From Campylobacterota bacterium (GTDB lineage: Bacteria > Campylobacterota > Campylobacteria > Campylobacterales > Sulfurimonadaceae), in the NCBI GenBank assembly GCA_013607635.1, contig VCAY01000011.1, forward strand, positions 8,161-44,026: a stretch of 35,866 bases of DNA. Direction: 5' to 3'. A model generated the notes under the pieces. The model was not told where the DNA came from. It saw only the letters and a list, made by a program, of their open reading frames with translations, and ran no database searches. A program made the position numbers and the translations under genes. Below are positions 23,094 to 32,380 of this stretch, piece after piece. Position 1 is the stretch's first letter, and each line of letters begins with the position of its first letter.

Positions 23094-24368
23094 CTACGAA
23101 AGCCCCAACTGGTACAGCTTTTTTCGCTCACTTGAACCTGCGATATTAAGTTGTTTACGATATTTTGCGATGGTTCTTCGCACCATTGTAACTTTGAACT
23201 TCTCTTGAACTAGCTCCAAAAGCTTCATATCGCTTAGCGGTTTTTCTCTGTTTTCAGATTTGACAAGTGAGACTACATAATCTTTAATAGCAACATTACT
23301 CACATCTTCATCGATCGCAGTGGTAAAGAAATCTTTCATTGTAAAGATCCCGCGATCACATGCTATATACTTGTTCGCAATGGCACGTGAGATCGTTGAG
23401 GGGTTATGCCCAAACTCATCGGCAAGTGTTTTTAAAGTAAGTGGCATAATCTGCCCACCCACAAAAAAATCGTACTGATACTCTACAATCATCAATCCCA
23501 CTTTATAAAGTGTCGCTTTGCGCATCTCCAAAGCATCGACGAGTGATTTTGCCTCTTTGATCTTTTGGGAGATAAAACTATGATCAACCCCATACGAAGT
23601 ATCGATATGGATTGTTGGATAATAGGCATCATTGAGCTTTACCTCAATTTGATCTTCGTCATTGAAGTATATCATTAAATCAGGAACAATTTGATTTGAT
23701 TCCTCCTGATACTCCAAATTTGGTGGATTTTTAAATGATGCGACAATATGCATCACTTCAGAAAAATGCTCTTCATCAGAGTAACTGTAAATATTTTGCA
23801 AATCGTTAACCATCTTCACTGCAAGCGGATAGGCGGCATCACTTATGGCGGAGTTTTCAAGCTGGAACAAAAACGATTCAGCCAAATCTTTTGCCCCTAT
23901 GCCAAGTGGCTCCACATGGGCAAACCTTGCACGCACTTTCTCAAAAGCATCAATCGTGATGTTATGCTCTTGACAAAATGCCTCACTATCACCCTCATAG
24001 TAACCGTTTTCATCCAAGTTTGCCACAACAAACTGTGCAATCTCTTGAGAGATAGGCGTTGGGAAAAGTGGAGCTTCAAGCTGCTCATCCAAAATATCGT
24101 ACAAACTTCGTTTTTGTATCGTCAACGCTTCGATCTGCTCGGTTCTTGAGTTGCTTATATGGTTGGAAAATATCTTTTTGGGGATATGTTTATTAAAATC
24201 CTCCTCATACCCAGATGCAACTTCCACAACAGGATTACCATCAACAAACGGCTCCATCGCTTCATTAAGATCACTCAGGCTTGAGTGTAAGATCGGCAGC
24301 CAATTTCTTAGGGTATTGGAGAGTTTGTGTTTGGTCTTAACGCTTTGAGTCTGCCTTAATGTAGCCAA
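23094..24368 (-). CDS. rpoN: RNA polymerase sigma-54 factor
   Basis: The 424-residue protein has a short region I, an acidic region II, the core-binding domain (about 60-250) and the DNA-binding domain with the diagnostic RpoN box, VRRTIAKYRKQL near the C-terminus. The HTH that contacts the -12 element is in GHNPSTISRAIANKYI. In Campylobacterota sigma-54 drives middle flagellar genes, which links it to the fli genes at the start of the window. The start is TTG at 24368, with AGGA upstream. It follows lptB by nine bases; the order tsaE-lptB-rpoN is also found in Campylobacter. Confidence 0.95.
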   Translation of the reverse strand: MATLRQTQSVKTKHKLSNTLRNWLPILHSSLSDLNEAMEPFVDGNPVVEVASGYEEDFNKHIPKKIFSNHISNSRTEQIEALTIQKRSLYDILDEQLEAPLFPTPISQEIAQFVVANLDENGYYEGDSEAFCQEHNITIDAFEKVRARFAHVEPLGIGAKDLAESFLFQLENSAISDAAYPLAVKMVNDLQNIYSYSDEEHFSEVMHIVASFKNPPNLEYQEESNQIVPDLMIYFNDEDQIEVKLNDAYYPTIHIDTSYGVDHSFISQKIKEAKSLVDALEMRKATLYKVGLMIVEYQYDFFVGGQIMPLTLKTLADEFGHNPSTISRAIANKYIACDRGIFTMKDFFTTAIDEDVSNVAIKDYVVSLVKSENREKPLSDMKLLELVQEKFKVTMVRRTIAKYRKQLNIAGSSERKKLYQLGLS

Positions 24369-24377
24369 AAAACGATC

Positions 24378-25100
24378 CTACAACTTAAAGTTTTCACCAA
24401 GATAGTGCTTGCGTACATCTTCGTTACGCCCTATCTCTTCACTCGTACCGCTTGCTAGTAGTTCACCAGATTTGATCACATAAGCTCTATCACACACATC
24501 AAGTGTTTCACGAACATTATGATCTGTTATAAGTACACCAATATCGTAAGAGACAAGCTGATGGATCACTTTTTGGATATCCATCACCGCTATTGGATCA
24601 ACCCCGGCAAACGGCTCATCGAGAAGCAAAAATTTTGGATGATTTACCAACGCTCTAGCGATCTCCACACGACGCCTCTCACCACCTGAAAGGGAGATCC
24701 CCTTACGGTAACGAATCGGCTCGATATTAAACATATCCAAAAGCTCTTCGATCCGCTCTGTCTGTTTTTTTGGATCTTTGATACCAACCTGTGCGGCAAC
24801 AAGGAGATTATCTTCCACACTTAAATCTTTAAAGATTGAAGCCTCTTGAGGTAAATACCCTATCCCCTTTCGCGCTCTTGTGTGTAGTGGCATACTTACA
24901 AGGTCTTCCCCATCAAAAAACACCTTGCCGTTAGTTGCTTCCACAAGCCCACAAATCATATAAAAGGTTGTTGTTTTTCCAGCTCCATTTGGTCCAAGCA
25001 GTCCAACAACCTCACCACTTTTTACCTCAAGGCTCATCCCCTTAACGATCTCTAGCCCTTTGATACTTTTTTTTAGATTTTCTGCTTTTAATGTATGCAT
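24378..25100 (-). CDS. lptB: LPS export ABC transporter ATPase LptB
   Basis: LptB powers extraction of lipopolysaccharide from the inner membrane by LptFG. The 240-residue ATPase has Walker [10 protein letters not shown] (about residues 36-44), Q-loop YLPQEASIF, signature [15 protein letters not shown], Walker [14 protein letters not shown] and switch His in [12 protein letters not shown]. The [11 protein letters not shown] and FAGVDPIAV forms are typical of LptB among ABC ATPases. It overlaps tsaE by 13 bases and precedes rpoN. Confidence 0.95.
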   Translation of the reverse strand: MHTLKAENLKKSIKGLEIVKGMSLEVKSGEVVGLLGPNGAGKTTTFYMICGLVEATNGKVFFDGEDLVSMPLHTRARKGIGYLPQEASIFKDLSVEDNLLVAAQVGIKDPKKQTERIEELLDMFNIEPIRYRKGISLSGGERRRVEIARALVNHPKFLLLDEPFAGVDPIAVMDIQKVIHQLVSYDIGVLITDHNVRETLDVCDRAYVIKSGELLASGTSEEIGRNEDVRKHYLGENFKL

Positions 25101-25504
25101 ATATTGTACTCTCTTTTCTCTGGTGCTATTTTTTCTATTGTAATGACGGCTACATCAAATCCCGCAGAGATAAGCAGCTCCTCAAGTGCTTCATCACCCC
25201 ACTCTACAAAATGAAGCCCCTCTTTTTCTAACTCCTCCATCATCCCAAGAGAAAGAAAATGTTCAAGTCCGTGGTTGTAGATATCGTAGTGAAAAATATC
25301 TTTGCCATAACACTGCTGCAATGAAAAAGTTGGAGAGGTTACCTCCTCGTCAATCCCTTTAGCTTTGGCAAACTGTTTGACAAGCGTTGTTTTTCCAGCG
25401 GCCAAATCACCCTGCACAATCACAACACCACTTTGAAATTTTTCTAAAAACTCTTTGGCAAAACCATCAAGTTCATCCAAAGTCAACTGATATTTTTCAC
25501 TCAT
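25088..25504 (-). CDS. tsaE: tRNA threonylcarbamoyladenosine biosynthesis ATPase TsaE
   Basis: TsaE works with TsaB and TsaD to add threonylcarbamoyl to A37 of tRNAs that read ANN codons. The 138-residue protein has Walker [15 protein letters not shown] (about residues 32-45), the switch region [21 protein letters not shown] and VEWGDEALE. Length is normal. The ATG overlaps the trpD stop by four bases and the 3' end overlaps lptB. Confidence 0.93.
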   Translation of the reverse strand: MSEKYQLTLDELDGFAKEFLEKFQSGVVIVQGDLAAGKTTLVKQFAKAKGIDEEVTSPTFSLQQCYGKDIFHYDIYNHGLEHFLSLGMMEELEKEGLHFVEWGDEALEELLISAGFDVAVITIEKIAPEKREYNICIH

Positions 25505-26487
25505 AACTTGTTAGAGATCTGTACAATCTGGTTGAGCTTCTTTTTCGCTCTGGTATTTGCTAGCGCTTCACGACCCATCTCAAGCCCATCTTGGAGATCT
25601 CTTGCTAGACCATCTACCATAAGCGATGCTGCCGTGTTGATCAAAACGATGTCGGTTTGCGCTTGTGTTGCGGTACTATTAAATATCTGCATCATAATAT
25701 TGGCATTAACCTTTGCATCTCCCCCAACGATCGCTTCTAGTGGTGCTTTTTTAATCCCATAAGCTGTTGGGTCGATCTCAAACTCCTCGATCTTGCCATC
25801 TTTAAGACGCGAGGCATAGGTGATATCGCTAATACCTATCTCATCCATCCCCTCTTTGGAACTCACCACAAGTGCGCTGGTTGCACCATTCATTTTCAGT
25901 GCCTCTGCCATCTTTGTTGTAAAAGCCTTGTCAAAGACACCAAGCATATACTTTTGCACACCTGCTGGGTTAGTCAGTGGTCCTAAAACATTAAAAACTG
26001 TTTTTTCAGGGATCAACTTGCGAACCGGCATAATAAACTTCATAGCCGGGTGGTGGTTTTGTGCAAACACAAAACACCACCCTGCCTCTTCTAACAATTT
26101 TGCATTTTGCTCGATTGAAAGGGAGAGTTTCATACCAAGCGCTTCAAGCACATCGGCACTGCCGCTTTTGGATGTGATGGATCGGTTACCGTGTTTTGCC
26201 ACAGTTGCACCACACGCAGCTGCGAGAATTGAAGTGGTTGATGAGATATTAAAACTCCCTATTTTATCACCACCCGTTCCTACGATATCGATCGCCTTTT
26301 GTTGAAGCTCACCAGCAATCGGTAGCGCAATAGCATGTTTTCGCATCACCTCTGCCGCTGCTGCAATAGATGCGACACTTGTACTTGCATCTAGGCGCAT
26401 AGACTCTAAGAAACTTTTCATCGTTGCATCATCCATTTGATGAGAAAACAGTTTCTCAAACTCCTCTTTTATATATCCATAACTCAT
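25501..26487 (-). CDS. trpD: Anthranilate phosphoribosyltransferase
   Basis: TrpD joins anthranilate and PRPP in tryptophan synthesis. The 328-residue protein has the PRPP-binding IVGTGGDKIGSFNISST (about residues 68-84), the KHGNRSITSKSGSADVLEALG anthranilate loop (key part NRSITSKSG), and the MPVRKLIPEKTVFNVLGPLTNPA region. No other trp gene is near; in this phylum trpD is often separate. It overlaps the S4 gene and tsaE by four bases each, so it is translated within the rpoN operon. Confidence 0.93.
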   Translation of the reverse strand: MSYGYIKEEFEKLFSHQMDDATMKSFLESMRLDASTSVASIAAAAEVMRKHAIALPIAGELQQKAIDIVGTGGDKIGSFNISSTTSILAAACGATVAKHGNRSITSKSGSADVLEALGMKLSLSIEQNAKLLEEAGWCFVFAQNHHPAMKFIMPVRKLIPEKTVFNVLGPLTNPAGVQKYMLGVFDKAFTTKMAEALKMNGATSALVVSSKEGMDEIGISDITYASRLKDGKIEEFEIDPTAYGIKKAPLEAIVGGDAKVNANIMMQIFNSTATQAQTDIVLINTAASLMVDGLARDLQDGLEMGREALANTRAKKKLNQIVQISNKL

Positions 26488-26732
26488 ACAACCTCCTTGA
26501 CATACTCATGCTGCAGCGATTTTGGTGTTGATTTTGTTATTGGAATGGCAAGCACTTCATATTTTTTACTTCCTTTAAGATAGTTGATAGTGATAATATC
26601 ACCAACATCCACATTTTTACTCGCCTTTACCACGACACCGTTTACAAGTACAACACCATTAGCAATCATATCTTGTGCGACTGAGCGTCTTTTGGTGATA
26701 TTAACCGCATTTAAAAACTTATCTATTCTCAT
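26484..26732 (-). CDS. S4-domain RNA-binding protein (HslR-like)
   Basis: An 82-residue protein that is essentially one S4 domain: MRIDKFLNAVNITKRRSVAQ, then GVVLVNGVVVKASKNVDVGD. Such proteins bind structured RNA; the E. coli relative Hsp15/HslR recycles 50S subunits with stalled peptidyl-tRNA. The frame is open to a TTG at 26747, but ATG 26732 gives the standard MRIDKFL start. A weak -10 (TACAAT, 26765-26760) lies upstream. It is the first gene of the operon that ends with rpoN. Confidence 0.85.
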   Translation of the reverse strand: MRIDKFLNAVNITKRRSVAQDMIANGVVLVNGVVVKASKNVDVGDIITINYLKGSKKYEVLAIPITKSTPKSLQHEYVKEVV

Positions 26733-26838
26733 TCTTTGATTATCCAAATTTTTTAACTTATTGTAGGGAATTTTAACTGAAAGAAATGTAAGAAAGATAT
26801 AAAATGGAACAATTTTTGCAGTACCTTACAATACTCTT

Positions 26839-26884
26839 AAGGGTGCTTCCAAAATTCTCAGAGATGCCCTTATTATATTTTTTT
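26839..26884 (+). terminator. Terminator-like hairpin pointing away from local genes
   Basis: On plus-strand RNA AAGGGUGCUUC (26839-26849) pairs with GAGAUGCCCUU (26861-26871), ten of 11 positions with three G-U pairs. ATTATA and seven T follow (26878-26884). Read on the minus strand the same stem has several mismatches. Neighbouring genes are all minus strand. The rest of the 135-base gap holds only the weak S4-gene promoter. Confidence 0.45.
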
Positions 26885-27515
26885 ATAAAACTATACGTTG
26901 AACCTCTTTTGGGTCTTTTACAACAGTATGGTGTACACCATAAGACGAAAATCCCCATGCTGCAAAAATAGCATCAATCTCAGCATCTATCGCCGCTTCA
27001 ATATCTTTGGAGTTATCTCCAACCATCCACGCTTGATCACACTTTTTATCGTAACCGTAATGATCCAAAATCATATTGATCATCTGAGGATCGGGTTTGG
27101 AGTGTTGTACCTTATCGGCTCCCACAACAAGATCAAACATATCTGTTACGTGTAACGATGCAAGCATCATTTGTGCAAACTGCGAGGGTGCATTTGTTGC
27201 CACCGACATTTTCACCCCTTGAGATTTTAAAACCTCTAAAAGCTCATAGACCCCATCATAAAGATAAACATTTTGGATACACTGTTGCTGATAATGTTGC
27301 TCAAACACGACTCTATCACGCTCTTCATAGGTTAGAGTCTCATAAAAAAGTTTAGCAAGGTTACGCTCGTACTTGTTGATCGCTTCAACAACAAACGCTT
27401 CACTCAGAGGAGGAAGATTATGGTTTTTCTCCCGTACATAATTTACAGAGAGGGTGATATCTTTTTTGGAATCTATAAGCGTTCCATCCATATCAAAGAT
27501 AACAATCTTTTGCAT
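26883..27515 (-). CDS. HAD-family phosphatase, phosphoglycolate-phosphatase-like
   Basis: The 210-residue protein has the four HAD motifs: DMDGTLIDS (nucleophile Asp, residue 7), VATNAP, KPDPQMI and GDNSKDIEAA. The helical cap between motifs I and II is of the C1 type. Phosphoglycolate phosphatase and pyrophosphatase-like activities share this layout, and the substrate cannot be fixed by sequence. It lies one base after hemH and is the last gene of that operon. Confidence 0.85.
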   Translation of the reverse strand: MQKIVIFDMDGTLIDSKKDITLSVNYVREKNHNLPPLSEAFVVEAINKYERNLAKLFYETLTYEERDRVVFEQHYQQQCIQNVYLYDGVYELLEVLKSQGVKMSVATNAPSQFAQMMLASLHVTDMFDLVVGADKVQHSKPDPQMINMILDHYGYDKKCDQAWMVGDNSKDIEAAIDAEIDAIFAAWGFSSYGVHHTVVKDPKEVQRIVL

Positions 27516-27516
27516 C

Positions 27517-28482
27517 TTACTTCATCTTGTTATAGATCTCACTGAGTGCATCGACAAAAAGATCGCTGTCGTTTGGACACTTGGCAACTCTGTACTCTTT
27601 AAAACCCAACTCTTCGGCGATCTCTCGATACTCTACATCAAGTTCAAAATCGGTCTCGGAGTTATCGATGGTAAAAGCAAGCGGAAAGATCAGCACACCT
27701 CTGTTTCGCACACTTTTTAGTTTCTCTTCGAGTGATGGCTCAAGCCATTGCATCGGTCCAACTTTAGACTGATACGCAAGATGCACCTCATGAAACTCCA
27801 TCGCTTCTTCTTGCAGCATCTCTTTTAAGATCGCAACATGTTTATTGACATGCTTCTCATACACATCACCACTATCAATGATCTTTTGCGGCAATCCATG
27901 AGCCGAAAAGATAAGATCAAAATCGTTATACGCACCACCTTGCATACTCTCTTTGATCCGCTCAATGATCGCTTTGTTATAAGTAGTATTTTCAAAAAAG
28001 TGTTTGATCTCAACCAAAACAGCATCACCGCCTATGGTATGGTAATGCTCTTCAAAATCCTCTAGCGATGACTTGGTTGTTGTTGTAGAATACTGCGGAT
28101 AAAGGGGGATAAGATAGATCTTTGCAACTTGTTCTTTGTTTAAACGCTCTATCACTTCATTGGCAAAGGGGGGAGTGTATCGCATCGCAAAATCGACAAT
28201 AACACCATCCCCCACTCTCTCTTGCAATTTCGCTACAAGCTTTTTAGTATGATCTACCAAAGGGGACTTGCCTCCTAGTTGTCTATAGATCTCTTGTGAG
28301 CTTTCTGTGCGGGTAAAAGTGATCATCGTTGCAATAAACTTTCTTAGCAATCTGCTTTTCATTGTCAATATATTTTTGTCGTTAAACATATTGGTTAAAA
28401 ACATCTCAACCTCTTCAAGGTTATTGGGTCCCCCCATATTTAAAAGTACTATCGCTTCTTTTTTTATTGTCTCTTTACCCAT
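27517..28482 (-). CDS. hemH: Ferrochelatase
   Basis: HemH inserts ferrous iron into protoporphyrin IX. The 321-residue protein has the N-terminal LLNMGGPNNLEEV, the central LYPQYSTTTTKSS, and the iron-binding His in IFSAHGLPQKI (about residue 200), with the acidic partner in TIDNSETDFELDVEY. Length is normal. It overlaps DUF2461 by eight bases. Position beside ccsBA and a multihaem cytochrome suggests a haem-supply cluster. Confidence 0.95.
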   Translation of the reverse strand: MGKETIKKEAIVLLNMGGPNNLEEVEMFLTNMFNDKNILTMKSRLLRKFIATMITFTRTESSQEIYRQLGGKSPLVDHTKKLVAKLQERVGDGVIVDFAMRYTPPFANEVIERLNKEQVAKIYLIPLYPQYSTTTTKSSLEDFEEHYHTIGGDAVLVEIKHFFENTTYNKAIIERIKESMQGGAYNDFDLIFSAHGLPQKIIDSGDVYEKHVNKHVAILKEMLQEEAMEFHEVHLAYQSKVGPMQWLEPSLEEKLKSVRNRGVLIFPLAFTIDNSETDFELDVEYREIAEELGFKEYRVAKCPNDSDLFVDALSEIYNKMK

Positions 28483-29173
28483 TTTTTACCCTTAAACTCA
28501 CTTCATACATGTAGCGCTGCATTGGCAACATTATCTCATAACTCTCATAAAGTGTATCGGTCAATCTCTCACCATCTTCTATAAGGTGGGGATCAAATGT
28601 TTTGTACGCCGCCATCCCTTTATAGAGTGAAAGATCAGCATCTGGCATCTCTTTGTTAAACCCTTTGGGATAGCGTTTATACCCTTTATCGATAATCTTT
28701 GCACCGTTACTTGTAGCACTTTGTATAATATCTGCCAACTCTGCTCTTCTTGTATCATCTTTGATATGTTCTCGATAAGCATCAAGCATCGGCTTTTCAA
28801 ACCATCGCACCCCAACAGCCACAAACAGCTCTTCGGGTGAGAAGTGCATATAAAACGATGAACTTTGCAATCTTTTACCGCTTCCCTGCCAAAAGATATG
28901 CCCTATACGGTGTTTAATAGGGCGTTTGTCATTGCCCATCCTTCTTATGTCACGGTAGATGCGAAAAAGTGAGTGATTGATCTTTGGAGCGAAGTTGATT
29001 GTGGGCTCAAGCGCCATAAGATGCTCACCCATCTCCTGCACAAAGAGTCGTGAAGGCTCTAAGATCAGCTCTTGATACTCACTTTTGTGTGCTTCAAACC
29101 ACTCTTTGTTATTGTTTTGTTTGATCGCTTCTAAAAGTTTTAAAGCTTTAGGAGAAAAACCATCAAAACTCAA
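28475..29173 (-). CDS. DUF2461 family protein
   Basis: A 232-residue protein of the DUF2461 (TIGR02453) family. It starts with FSPKALKLLEAIKQNNNKEWFEAHKSEY and has FRIYRDIRRMGNDKRPIKHRIGHIFW, the strongly conserved Arg/Lys-rich stretch of the family. HFSPEELFVAVGVRWFEKP follows. The biochemical role is unknown. The start is TTG at 29173, with AGGAG five bases upstream; the first ATG in frame would cut the conserved N-terminus. It lies eight bases after ccsBA and overlaps hemH. Confidence 0.85.
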   Translation of the reverse strand: MSFDGFSPKALKLLEAIKQNNNKEWFEAHKSEYQELILEPSRLFVQEMGEHLMALEPTINFAPKINHSLFRIYRDIRRMGNDKRPIKHRIGHIFWQGSGKRLQSSSFYMHFSPEELFVAVGVRWFEKPMLDAYREHIKDDTRRAELADIIQSATSNGAKIIDKGYKRYPKGFNKEMPDADLSLYKGMAAYKTFDPHLIEDGERLTDTLYESYEIMLPMQRYMYEVSLRVKNG

Positions 29174-29181
29174 AAACTCTC

Positions 29182-32100
29182 CTAAACGATCTTTCTGTTT
29201 CTAAAGGCTATAGCTATCACTACAAAGATGATCGCATAGGTCACTGGAACAAAATCAGGAATCGGTACCGGATCACCTTTGGCATAAGAGTGCATACCCG
29301 CTAGGTAGTAGTTTACCCCAAAGTAGGTCATAAGTACCGAAGTAAATGCCAGTAGCGAGATCACACTGTAGTTAAACTGGTTGTAGATCGATTTGATAAA
29401 TCGCAGATGCACCACAACCGCATAAATAAGGATCGTCACTAACGCCCAAGTCTCTTTTGGGTCCCATCCCCAGTATCTTCCCCACGACTCATTCGCCCAA
29501 ACACCACCGAGGAAGTTTCCTACTGTTAGTGTAGCCAAACCTATCATCATACTCATCTCATTGATTGCGTTTAGCTCCTTGATAGAGAGTGCGATCTGCT
29601 CTTGGTTTTTCTCTGTTTTAAAAATAAACAGCAACAGCGTAATAAATCCAAGCAATGCACTAAGACCCAAGAAACCGTAAGAGCCTGTAATCATCGATAC
29701 ATGTATGCTTAGCCAGTAAGAGTTTAACACCGGTACTAGGTTTGTAACTTGTGGGTTCATCCAGTTTAGGTGCGCTACAAACAAAATAAGACCTGTGAGG
29801 ATCGAAGTAGATGCCAGCGTCATAGGGGATCGTTTAGAGAAGATAAACCCGGCAAGTACCGCTGCCCAGCCGATATAGATCATCGACTCATACCCGTTTG
29901 ACCAAGGCGCATGCCCCGAGATGTACCAACGAAGTGCCAACCCAACCGTATGAGCTATAAAAAAGAGGATAAGCAGATAAAGTGAACCTTTGGCAACAAG
30001 ATCGATTTTGAATTTTGGTTTGATAATCTTTATAAAACTTAAAATCAACAATACAAAGCCCATGATAAAATATAGCGGCCATAATCTCTCAAAGATATTG
30101 GCATGGTTATAAAATATCTCTGCTTTAACTCTTCCCTTAGCAGGATAGACAGCACTACCAAGTTTGTGTTGATATTTTGCAATATGCCCAAGCGCTTTAT
30201 CACTTTCACTCCAATCACCTGAACTCAGTGATTGATCAACCGCTGTAAAGTAGTTGTATGCAAGGGTTTTGATCATAAAACCCTCTTGTGGTGAAAGTGT
30301 CTCAAGTGCTTCAATCGTTGCAAGCCATTTATTGTTTGGGTCATCTTTTTTTGGCCAAATTTTGATGAGTGAACCTGTAAAAACCATATACACAACATTA
30401 ACTTTCTCATCTACTTGCAGCACTTTTTTATCTAGTTTATTACGATCTTTTGGTGCTTTTCTTGAAGCCTCATCGGCAGCCTTGGCCAGTTTATAACCAC
30501 GCATATTTTCAGGATCGTAAAAAAACTGCGAAAAAGAAGCATATTTTGCATCCTCTTTTGCACCAATAAGAGCATTAAGCTTTTTATCTGCTGTGCAGAT
30601 CAGCTTTACATCACGGTAAATATCTGGACATATCATCATCCCTAAAAGTACCTGATTAGCAGTCAATTTTTGGCTGCCGACCTGTAGTGTTGTACTTCGG
30701 TGAATTTTTGCCAACACCTCTGTAGCAAGTGTGTCAAGCGGCTTCATCCTCCCTTTGGTGTCTTGCACAATAAGTTTGCCAAATTTATCAGTATGTTGCT
30801 TATCAAAAGCCAAAATAGTTTTAACTGCAGGGTCAATATCAGCCCGAACTTCACTCACACCAAATGCCAAAAACAGCACCATAAATGCTGTAACTACTTT
30901 TGCATTTGCCGCTTGTGTCGCTTTTTTGTTTAAAGCCGCAAAACGGTGTTGCTTAGAAAAGAGTGACCAAAACATACCAAGAGCAAGAAGAAAATACCCA
31001 ATGTAAGTTGGCAGTGTCCCTGGATCATGATTAACTGAAAGAACGGTTCCTTTCTCATCTCTATCGTAAGATGCTTGGAAAAATCTATACCCTTTGTAAT
31101 CAAGAATATGGTTCATATAGATTCTATAAGGCATATCTACTCCATCTTTTTTATCAATTAACTGTACTTCACTTGCGTAAGATGCCGGACTCATAGAACC
31201 TGGGTAGCGTTCAAGCTCAAAATCTTTTAACTTAATCGAAAACGGTAAAGGGATACTTTTAGACCCATACTGAAGCGTTACATCCACACCGTTAACATTT
31301 ACATGCTCGCTTAAACCTTCCACCCCTTTTCTTCCATAGAGCAACACCTCTTTACTCTCACCACCACTACTGACAGCGAAACGAAGCACATCAAGTCCAT
31401 CCATTTTTGGTTTTGCTTTTGGGTCGCTCATAATCTTTTTCTTCGCATGTGGTATAAACTGGCGCAAAACGAAACTACCAAGTTCAGTACTATACAGCAT
31501 ACGCGTATGAAACTCCTCTGCATCATTAGCAACAAGTTCTCCTTTAGATCTATCAGCCATTTTAAAATAAGAAAGCTTCATCTCATGCTTCATATACAAC
31601 TTGTCATTTTTCACAAAGATACCAATCACAGGCTTGTTAAACTTATTATCGCTACTAAAATCAAGCACAAACATACCGGCATCATAGTAGCTTCCCTGCT
31701 TTAGAGCAACAAGTTTACCTTGCCCACTGCCTGTGATCATCAAGTTAAGCATCGGCTCACCATCTTGAGCTTCTACTATTGATTCAATAGCATTTGGAAT
31801 ATACTCCACAAGTTGCACATCTACTCTTTTGTCATTAACATTGAGTGTTGTAGCGATGTCATTATCTGAACGCTTTGAGAGGTAAACGGTTTGGGAATAG
31901 GCATCTGTAGCATCACCTGCAACCGCCTTGGCATCAAAGTAAACCTCCGAGCTTAAAATTGATGAAGCACTATGCCCCTCGCGAATATGCATTGTTCCTT
32001 CATACCCTACATAACGGGTAACTGCGGCACCAAAAAGGATCACAAAAAAAGCAAAGTGAAAGATAAAGATCGGTGCTTTTTTCTTTGAAAACATTTTAAA

Positions 32101-32301
32101 TTGAAGCATATTTATTAAAAGATTGAGCGCTAAAAAGCCTAAAAGTATTTCAAACCATCTAGCATTATAAATCTCCGCTTTTGCTGTCATTGTTCCAAAG
32201 TCATTCTCAACAATGGTTGCATAACCGATTGAAAATGCGAAAACAAGCATCAAAACTGCCATTGTTTTCATCGAACCAAGTAGTGATACAATTTGTTTCA
32301 T
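29182..32301 (-). CDS. ccsBA: Cytochrome c biogenesis protein CcsBA (ResB-CcsA fusion)
   Basis: System II haem export and cytochrome c synthetase in one chain of 1039 residues. The N-terminal ResB part has spans at about 10-30, 50-70, 78-98 and near 455, around a large periplasmic domain. The middle (about 500-750) is a second periplasmic region. The C-terminal CcsA part has several spans and the WWD haem-handling motif, WGRYWGWDPKETWALV (about residues 935-950). Conserved His occur in YFIMGF-side and HSYAKG loops. A single fused protein is typical of Helicobacter and relatives. AAGGA precedes the ATG. It would mature the multihaem cytochrome encoded at 33180-35564. Confidence 0.95.
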   Translation of the reverse strand: MKQIVSLLGSMKTMAVLMLVFAFSIGYATIVENDFGTMTAKAEIYNARWFEILLGFLALNLLINMLQFKMFSKKKAPIFIFHFAFFVILFGAAVTRYVGYEGTMHIREGHSASSILSSEVYFDAKAVAGDATDAYSQTVYLSKRSDNDIATTLNVNDKRVDVQLVEYIPNAIESIVEAQDGEPMLNLMITGSGQGKLVALKQGSYYDAGMFVLDFSSDNKFNKPVIGIFVKNDKLYMKHEMKLSYFKMADRSKGELVANDAEEFHTRMLYSTELGSFVLRQFIPHAKKKIMSDPKAKPKMDGLDVLRFAVSSGGESKEVLLYGRKGVEGLSEHVNVNGVDVTLQYGSKSIPLPFSIKLKDFELERYPGSMSPASYASEVQLIDKKDGVDMPYRIYMNHILDYKGYRFFQASYDRDEKGTVLSVNHDPGTLPTYIGYFLLALGMFWSLFSKQHRFAALNKKATQAANAKVVTAFMVLFLAFGVSEVRADIDPAVKTILAFDKQHTDKFGKLIVQDTKGRMKPLDTLATEVLAKIHRSTTLQVGSQKLTANQVLLGMMICPDIYRDVKLICTADKKLNALIGAKEDAKYASFSQFFYDPENMRGYKLAKAADEASRKAPKDRNKLDKKVLQVDEKVNVVYMVFTGSLIKIWPKKDDPNNKWLATIEALETLSPQEGFMIKTLAYNYFTAVDQSLSSGDWSESDKALGHIAKYQHKLGSAVYPAKGRVKAEIFYNHANIFERLWPLYFIMGFVLLILSFIKIIKPKFKIDLVAKGSLYLLILFFIAHTVGLALRWYISGHAPWSNGYESMIYIGWAAVLAGFIFSKRSPMTLASTSILTGLILFVAHLNWMNPQVTNLVPVLNSYWLSIHVSMITGSYGFLGLSALLGFITLLLFIFKTEKNQEQIALSIKELNAINEMSMMIGLATLTVGNFLGGVWANESWGRYWGWDPKETWALVTILIYAVVVHLRFIKSIYNQFNYSVISLLAFTSVLMTYFGVNYYLAGMHSYAKGDPVPIPDFVPVTYAIIFVVIAIAFRNRKIV

Positions 32302-32351
32302 AACTATCCTTTTTGTGAATATTTTTTATTGTAATCAAGTAAAGCTAACAA

Positions 32352-32373
32352 AAAGTAGCACAGAAGCCACTTT
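32352..32373 (-). terminator. Terminator after the ywqK-like gene
   Basis: Minus-strand RNA AAAGUGGC pairs with GCUACUUU (eight pairs, one G-U; loop of six), then UUG. It separates the YwqK-like gene from ccsBA. A -10-like TACAAT for ccsBA follows at 32333-32328. Confidence 0.65.
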
Positions 32374-32380
32374 TAAGAGG

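Noticed and set aside
26773..26958. A 61-codon minus-strand frame entering the HAD phosphatase gene
   Set aside because: Its N-terminal half is the HAD coding region out of phase, and the rest is the intergenic hairpin. No SD.
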